Source of the DNA: Dasypus novemcinctus
Lineage: Eukaryota; Chordata; Mammalia; Cingulata; Dasypodidae
Length of the DNA stretch: 64,000 nt
Assembly: GCF_030445035.2 (NCBI RefSeq)
Contig: NC_080690.1
Location: 32,142,796 to 32,206,795, forward strand
Direction: 5' to 3'
The position numbers and the translations under genes are program-made. Of the stretch, positions 57,880 through 64,000 are shown piece after piece (position 1 is the stretch's first letter; each line of letters starts with the position of its first letter). The notes below the pieces were generated by a model. That model made no database searches. It was not told the DNA's origin and was given only the letters and a program-made list of their open reading frames with translations.

Positions 57880-58226
57880 CAATATTTTGTTTTTTATTAA
57901 AGATTTATTTTATTACTTTATTTCTCCCCACCCCCTTGTTATTTGCACTTCCTATGTGCTGTGTCTTTAGGAGACACTGGGAACTGAACCTGGGACCTCC
58001 AATGCGGGAAGGAGGTACCTAATCGCTTGAGCCACCCCCATTCCCTGCTTTGTTGTGTCTCTCAATATGTTTTTTCTTCTTGTGTCTCTTGTTGCACCAT
58101 CTTGTTGTGTCAGCCCATCACACCAGCTCACTGTCTTCTTTAGGAGACACAGGAACCAAACCTCAGACCTCCCATGTGGTAGGCGGGAACTCAGTCACCT
58201 GAATCACATCCGCTTCCCAATATTTT
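57880..58226 (-). mobile_element. Dimeric DAS-type SINE, reverse
   Basis: 57889-58217, 9-bp duplication CAATATTTT. Two head complements ('cgcttgagccacccccattccc', 'tcacctgaatcacatccgcttccc') separated by 'ttgttgtgtctctcaatatgt' linker; one tail. Same plan as 28755, 31744 and 32529. Confidence 0.87.
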
Positions 58227-58324
58227 ATTATTAAATATAATATCTCACATTTTAATATTATACTTTTTAAAATAATCGAAGGGCCCAAGATGTGTCTTAA
58301 ACTTATTACTGAAATCCTTTAGAA

Positions 58325-58612
58325 GCAAAATGGAATTCAGACAGAGAGAAGGCCACCGAGCAGGAAGCCAGAGCTGAAAGTCAACAGAACCTGAAAGAGA
58401 AGAGGCCGAAAGAGGCCACCAGATGCAAGGACCAGGCTGCTGGCAGCCAGCCCCAGAGCGCCCCAGTCTTCTGGGAGAAAGCATCAACTTGACGATGACT
58501 TGGTTTAGGCTTCTTCTAGCCTCAAAACCATGAGCCAATAAATTCCCATTGTTTAAGATAACCCACTGCATGGCATTTGCTTTAGCAACAAGGAAACTAA
58601 ACTATGGCTGAT
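58325..58612 (+). mobile_element. MaLR-type LTR, 3' part
   Basis: 'gaattcagacagagagaaggccacc', 'cttcttctagcctcaaaaccatgagccaataaattcccattgttta', 'tttgctttagcaacaaggaaactaa' match the 3' half of MaLR LTRs. The 5' half is missing. Confidence 0.75.
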
Positions 58613-58825
58613 TCCAAAAGCTTTCCATTTCATATCATCTTAAAAAGACTTCTGCTGATTCATAAAAATATTTTCCAAACTTTGTTTTACTTTGATATTT
58701 TGTAAATAGCTCATTTATGAGTTCTTTCACTTTATGCTTGGGGTATTCACTCTGTAAAGTGCCTTGACTCTGAAAAATGATTTCACTGCTGTTGTCTTTT
58801 GAATAAAGTGCTTTTGCTATTTAAA

Positions 58826-58850
58826 ATAATAATAATAATAATAACTGACA
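58826..58850 (+). repeat. (AAT)n microsatellite
   Basis: Seven or eight AAT units. Confidence 0.85.
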
Positions 58851-58965
58851 AGAATCCTATTTAAGTTATGTAAAAGGGTTTACTTTAACCCACAAAAGGA
58901 ATGAGAAACAGACCTGGGCCTAGAAGTGGGGCCAGACACAATGGCTTGGATAAACACAGGGGTAC

Positions 58966-59230
58966 AGCTTCAATTTTTTAAATTTTATTATTTTTATTTA
59001 TTTATTTTTTTGGTACCAGGGTCAGGGACTGAACCCTTGACCTCTGTGTGGGAAGCCGGCACTCAACCACAGAGCCACATCAGCTCCCCTGAGTTGGTTT
59101 TTTTCATTTGTTTGCTTGTTGTTTGTGTTTTTGTTTTTAGGAGGCCCCAGGGACCAAGCCCAGGACCTCCCATGTGGGAAGTGGATGCTCAATCACTTGA
59201 GCCACATCCACTCCCCATAGCTTCAATTTT
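58966..59230 (-). mobile_element. Dimeric tRNA-like SINE, reverse
   Basis: 58978-59218, perfect 12-bp duplication AGCTTCAATTTT. Two head complements ('gcactcaaccacagagccacatcagc', 'gctcaatcacttgagccacatcc') with the linker 'ctcccctgagttgg...tttgtttgcttgttgtttg', the same as at 47718 and 33249. Confidence 0.9.
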
Positions 59231-61405
59231 GAGGTTAAAGTTTGTTCTTTCTTTTGTGGCCCTGTCAGGCCCTTAACATAATTTAGGCATAACTGATTTG
59301 GGAGAACTACATTTTGTGAATGTGTACAAAGCTTCTGTTTCTCGGATTGTACTTCACATCACTGCTCACAGTCTCGTGGCAGACGCAACATATTCTTCTC
59401 CGGCTGCCCTTTTTTGCAATGTCCTCCTAGTGTAATTAATATACTTCTAGGCGCGTTAGCTGTTAAGAGTGAAGGCACCCAGCGAGCCACGAGCCCCCAA
59501 GGTGGCGAAGGAACCCAAGGCTGGGGGCAGCTTCCTGGCAGGAGGCTGCACCACCTCTCTCCCTGGGGGTCAGACCCTACAAGGCCTCCTCCAGCCTGGT
59601 GTGAAGAGGTCGGGTCTAGCCTGAGGGCACTGGAGAGCCTCGGAAGGGCTTTAAGCAAAGGCGACTGGGAGGGCTGGAGGGATAAGACTGGAGTCAAAGA
59701 GGCCAGTGATTTTGGTTTGCCCAGGAGAGCGCTGATGGTGGTAGCCATTTGGACGGAGGGAGGCAGGTGGTGTCCTGGGCACCTATTTCATAGCATCGCT
59801 GTGAGGAATAAATGAGAAAGTGGTATTATGTGTTGTCAATTAATATGGTTGTTATTATTATTCCAGATGTGTTCTGCAGGTCGATGGTGGAGTAGGGGAA
59901 GGGAAAGAGGATCAGGGATGACTCTTGGATTTCCGACTTCAGGACATGGGTAGGCGAGTCAGAAATGACTCCACAATGAGCTTGCTGGGTCAGAGGACAT
60001 ATTTGGGATCTGTGGGTGAAATATGTTCAGACCCTCACGTCTCAGACCTGGCTGGCTCTGCTCCCTGGTCCTCACCTCCACGGGCAGGGCAGGGCAGGCA
60101 GAGCCACAGCAGCCAGGGGCAAAAATGAGAGAAAAGAAACCACAGGCCAACTATCCAAAAGGCTAGCTTCTCACACAGATGGCCCTGGACGAGTCACTTC
60201 ACCGACTGTGAAAGAAGGTGACGACTGATAGCAGCGAAATAGCCATGATGATGATGATGAAATGTTCCTCTTCCTTCCAGGAACCCCTCGTTCCCCAGCC
60301 TCTCTGCTCTGGGCCCCTGTGATCACTCACCCCAGCCCCATGTGGGGCACACACAGGTGCTCACTGGTTATCGCTCTGCCCCCTCCCGACTGAGCGGTCA
60401 GCGTGGTCCAGGGTTAATCCTGAACCTCTGGCTCCTGCAGCCCAGCCCCCAGCTAACAGGGGATTCGGGTCCTTCTGGTGAAAGGTCTTGAGGATGAGGG
60501 CAGAACAAAGGGGAGTCAAGACACCCCAGGGACTAGGCAACAGTGAAGCCACAGAAGGACACCACATAGAAAGTGTAAAAAGGAAAAATTTAAAAATAAA
60601 ATAAAATAAAAAACAGCAACAACAAAAAAGAAAAGCATAAAAAGAAATCATTTCTTAGATGCCTTATAGTTGTCAGGTGCGGTGGGCCAGGCATCTGCTC
60701 CCTGAGGAACACAGAATGTGTTTGGCGATGCTCTCTGAGCCTGTGAGACAGGTCTCCAGAGGGGCCACCAGCATGTCTGTGGGGCTCAGGAGCTGCTCTC
60801 CTGCCCTGAGGAGGGGCGCTCTCGTGGGACACTGGCCCCTCCTGCCCCACCTAGTTGAGGCTGACTGTGGTGAGGCAGTGCCTGCCCAAGGCCTGCCCCT
60901 GGCTGTCCTTCTGAGGCTTTGCATTTCCCCTGGGGCAGGCTGGGCAGAGGGAGGTGGACAAGGCTGTGGGATGCAAAAGGTCCTGGTCCAAAGAAAGGGC
61001 TTTCTCTAGAGGAGAATGGGCCCTCAACCAGCACTAGCCCCTCCCTCCCAAGGCCACTGAGGCAGCAGAGCACCCTCTTTCCTGGTTCAGCCGGCCTCCT
61101 CTGTCCTCTTCAGGAACAGGAGGCCCCAGAGCTTCTTGTGTGATAGGTTGGGAAGCTGGTACACATCCATTCCCTACCCCTCAGTAGACACAAAGAACAC
61201 ATGCATGCAAATATGCACACACATAAACATTTGCACAGAGACACACCACTCACTGACTTTCACAAATGCACACACAGGCAAAAAATGACAAGGTCATTCA
61301 CACATGATCACCTCAAGTGCACATGTACACCCCCCACAGACTCCAAAGGATCTATCCATATAAACCGCTCACACACACACAATCCACATCACGTGGGCAT
61401 ATAAC
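59231..61405. other. GC-richer unassigned sequence
   Basis: GC-rich but not an island. Open frames of up to 133 codons on both strands lack domains and overlap each other. Minor items: (GAT)n at 60247-60262, A-rich (AATAA)n at 60588-60612, and CA/CACACA-rich text at 61200-61385. This is the longest stretch where a distant exon could hide, but I see no splice-bounded frame. Confidence 0.45.
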
Positions 61406-61846
61406 ACGGGCCTCGGGAAGTGGACTTGGCCCAGTGATTAGGGCGTCCGTCTACCACATGAGAGGTCAGTGGTTCAAGCCCCAGGCCTCCTTGACCCGTG
61501 TGGAGCTGGCCCATGCACAGCGCTGATGCGCGCAAGGAGTGCCATGCCATGCAGGGGTGTCCCCCACGTAGGGGAGCCCCATGCGCAAGGAGTGCGCCCC
61601 GTAAGGAGAGCTGCCCAGCGCGAAAGAAAGTGCAGCCTGCCTACGAATGGTGCCACACACACGGAGAGCTGACACAGCAAAATGACGCAACAAAAAGAGA
61701 CAGATTCCTGTGCCACTGACAACAACAGAAGCGGACAAAGAAGAACACACAGCAAATGGACACAGAAAACAGACAGCCGGGGTGGGAAGGAGGTAGAGGA
61801 GAGAAATAAATAAATAAATCTTAAAAAAAAAAACAAAACGGGCCTC
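61406..61846 (+). mobile_element. DAS SINE
   Basis: 61415-61837, 9-bp duplication ACGGGCCTC. Head 'gaagtggacttggcccagtgattagggcgtcc', full body, 'aaataaataaataaatctt' tail. Close to consensus. Confidence 0.93.
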
Positions 61847-62328
61847 TCTCCCTACACATTTTATGAAAACATTTATGTAGCAGATGCTGCTGTATGCTGC
61901 TCAGGTCCTCTGCTCCACCCCCCACCTCCTTTCCACTGAAGCGTTTCTTCGCCCAGGGAAGATGACCTTGGGTAGGGAGTTCAGCTCCTATCTAAGGACT
62001 GGTCAGGGGGGAGATATGAAAGCCAGGCCCCATTGCCCCAGTTCAGGACAACTTTACAGAGCCATTCCAGCTTCGGGGCTTTGTTATTGCTGCATCACAG
62101 CCCAGCTTCTTCCATTGCACAGTCCTGCTTCCTTTGCTCCCTGCAGGTGTTGGCACCGTGATCCCGGGTTTCTGCAGGAAATACTTTTAAGGGCCTGAAG
62201 TTTGCTAGCTGTGGGGAAGACTGAAACCTGAAGGCTGACCTATAGATTATTGGGTCCTATAGCCTGGGCCTGGAGCAGGAGCCTCAAGATAGGACAACTG
62301 GCTATGACACCTGGATATGCCACCAATG
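61847..62328. other. Unassigned sequence before the ERV
   Basis: No gene or nameable repeat. Since the LTR start is uncertain, up to 120 bp at its right end (from 62210, 'tgtggggaagac') may belong to the LTR. Confidence 0.4.
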
Positions 62329-62671
62329 TGTGGGGATTAGCTTCCCCACCTCGACAAGGGCATGGTTAAATGACTTATTAAAGCTCATCTGTTCTTGCTT
62401 CAGAGCAAAAATAGCTCTGTCCTTCCTATCTCTGCACGAGCTATCTCTGCTCGCTTGAAGTTTGAAAACAACTTCTTGCATCTCTGCCACTAGATAGGAT
62501 GTGAGCCTAGGGACAAGGCTTCTTGTTCCTAGACAAAACATCCTTGAGAAATTTAACTTTAACCCTTGGCCCTTGGCCGAATCCAATAATACATGATATA
62601 TAAGCAACAGAAATAAACAGAGCCCTCCCTGCGTATGAGTTTTGGTGTGTGAGTCTTTCATTCCCGCGGTA
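62329..62671 (+). mobile_element. 5' LTR of a class II (ERVK-like) endogenous retrovirus
   Basis: The start is taken at TGTGGGGATTAG (62329); TGTGGGGAAG at 62210 is the alternative. It has a TATATAA box at 62597-62603, an AATAAA signal at 62612-62617, and its end (…TTCCCGCGGTA) lies just before the primer-binding site. The minus-strand 162-codon frame over it is antisense LTR sequence, not a gene. The matching 3' LTR would lie beyond the window. Confidence 0.78.
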
Positions 62672-62673
62672 AC

Positions 62674-62692
62674 TGGCGCCCAAATGTGGGGC
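62674..62692 (+). promoter_or_regulatory. Retroviral primer-binding site, tRNA-Lys type
   Basis: TGGCGCCCAAATGTGGGGC differs from the lysine tRNA-1,2 site TGGCGCCCAACGTGGGGC by one inserted A and a CpG to TpG change. It lies two or three bases after the LTR end. The Lys primer places it among betaretrovirus-like ERVs. Confidence 0.88.
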
Positions 62693-62904
62693 AGCTGATT
62701 TTCCCCCAGCAGAGGGGACTTTTTCTGGAGGGCCCCCAGGAACAGCCCAGTGTGACTACAGTCTGGACATTCATCACTGCCAGCAATCACAGCCGCCCTT
62801 GAGGTGAGCTGCTCACTGGGTTCAGTTGTGGAAACATGTCGGCGTAGTAAAATTGGTCCAGACTACACATCCTGCACAGACAGGACATCAGCTACCCTGA
62901 GAGA

Positions 62905-62912
62905 GGTAAGCT
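62905..62912 (+). promoter_or_regulatory. Likely retroviral splice donor
   Basis: GAGAG/GTAAGC matches the splice-donor consensus and sits in the leader between the primer-binding site and the gag start, where retroviruses carry their major donor. Confidence 0.55.
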
Positions 62913-62933
62913 GACGGCAGATGCTAGTGTAAC

Positions 62934-63115
62934 ATGGGAAATACATGATCAGAGCAACAGGAGATCTGTCTCCGCACTTTACAATAACTATTGAAAGCGA
63001 CTAATTGTAAAGTGAAAGAAGAACAAATTATTACATTGCTTCAAACAGTACACACCTTTTGTCCGTACTTCCCAATGAGGGAACCTTAGATTTTGAAATA
63101 TGGGAACTCTAGACC
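62934..63115 (+). pseudogene. Degenerate gag start (matrix) of the ERVK-like element
   Basis: The frame opens with Met-Gly at 62934, the usual myristoylation start, and about 55 codons resemble the betaretroviral matrix N-terminus (a Cys-Pro-aromatic-Phe-Pro motif near 63060). Codon 5 is a stop (62946-62948) and further stops and a frame change follow, so it cannot make protein. Similarity fades after about 63115. Confidence 0.72.
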
Positions 63116-64000
63116 TAGAATGATGAGTCAAATTGTAAACTTTATGTTTTTGTTAGTGTGTTATAACTGTTTTTCTGTTTGTCTGTTGGTTCAATGCCAG
63201 TATATATTTTGGTGCCTCTGGATGGTAATATTAAATTAATGGATAGAAATTCCTAGGGAAGTTCTATTGAAATAGCCAATAAATAAACAAATGCTTACAT
63301 TAATACGTAAGTATAAATGCTAACAAGATCTCTACAATGATAAAAATTGTAAGTCTTGATTAATGAAATTACTACAAGTTTCTTCATAAAAAATAGTTCT
63401 TGCCTAAATTGAAATGAATATTTTTCTTCACAGAATAAAGTGAAGGATGTGAAAGCTTAAACGAATATTTAAAAAGATAAAAGGTTTGTGGGAATGCTAA
63501 CTGAAATTTGATGTTCGTTCAAAAAGGTGCGTTTTGTCCTAAAATGAAATGGCTAGTTTTCATAAAATCAAAATGGAAATATGCAGGACAAAACTTGAAT
63601 GCATATGGCAAGTTGTAAAAAGCATTGTGGTAGCATTCAGTTGAAAAACTATTCTGTGAAGGTAAAATTTGTCTTAAGATAAAGTAATTATAGTCCAAGG
63701 GTTATGAATAATTATAAGAAGTTTGTGGAAGCATTGTTTGAATTAAAGTGTTTAAATAGCTAATTCCAAAAAGTCATCATTAAACAGAAACTGAATTAAT
63801 AATAATAACAAAAAGTAACTTCCTAACAGTAAAACTTACTAGCAGCTAGCCTCCCACTGCCAACTTGTTTCTAAAATCTGTTTCTAATATTGCATGCTAC
63901 TAGGTATTTGAAATAAGGAAAAGTTATATTTGCATATAACCAAATTGAATCATTATTTTAACAAGTTTGTTTAGTGTTGATGGTAATTGCATGTCATAAG
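63116..64000. other. AT-rich sequence after the gag start, unassigned
   Basis: About 885 bp with no frame resembling gag, protease or polymerase. 'cctaaaatgaaatggctag' and 'aagttgtaaaaagcatt'-like phrases occur but name no family. It may be unusual ERV leader, an insertion in gag, or host DNA beyond a deletion. Confidence 0.4.

Noticed and set aside
59414-61143. Possible exons in the GC-richer stretch
   Set aside because: Frames on both strands overlap, with no domain and no splice-bounded frame that I could follow.
62302-62790. Minus-strand 162-codon frame as a gene
   Set aside because: It is antisense to an LTR and primer-binding site and has no recognisable domain.

Overview
This window is mammalian nuclear DNA made almost entirely of interspersed repeats. 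I found no intact protein-coding gene and no functional RNA gene. The organism is very probably a xenarthran of the armadillo lineage (Dasypus). The short repeat seen about 20 times has a tRNA-like head (tggcccagtggttagggcgtc...ggttcaaaccc), a body of about 300 bp and an A/T-rich (AAATAAATAAATC-type) tail, which matches the armadillo DAS SINE. This rests on remembered family features; no database search was run. MIR, L2, HAL1/L1M and MaLR-type LTRs confirm a placental mammal.

Layout. 1-4.2 kb: an old L1M with nested insertions, then an L2 cut by a MaLR-type LTR, then a MIR. 5.5-6.0 kb: a CpG-rich block built on a 20-bp minisatellite, followed by another MaLR-type LTR. 7.8-9.1 kb: L1 3' ends and SINEs. 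9.1-13 kb: mostly unassigned sequence with L2 and MIR. 13-20.6 kb: a HAL1-like half-LINE split by three later insertions, one of them a 4.3-kb L1 that keeps its 5' end but has two internal deletions. 20.7-33 kb: SINEs, a hAT-like DNA element, an old L1 and several copies of one retroposed repeat, here called repeat X. 33.5-43.8 kb: one L1 that keeps its 5' end, with five later insertions and a small inversion. 44.1-46.8 kb: a processed AKIRIN1 pseudogene with perfect target-site duplications and a SINE inside it. 47-62 kb: SINEs, L1 pieces, three or four LTRs, MIRs and unassigned sequence. 62.3-64 kb: the 5' LTR, primer-binding site, splice donor and broken gag start of a class II (ERVK-like) endogenous retrovirus that runs off the window.

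No genes act together here. What can be read is an order of events: HAL1, L1M, L2 and MIR first, then LTRs and older SINEs, then the L1s with 5' ends, then repeat X and DAS copies inside them. The observations most worth checking are repeat X (seven copies, two with 3' transductions), a SINE-split inversion in the 33.5-kb L1, tandem 5'UTR units of two sizes in the L1s, an internally deleted L1, dimeric SINEs with conserved linkers, and the AKIRIN1 retrocopy.
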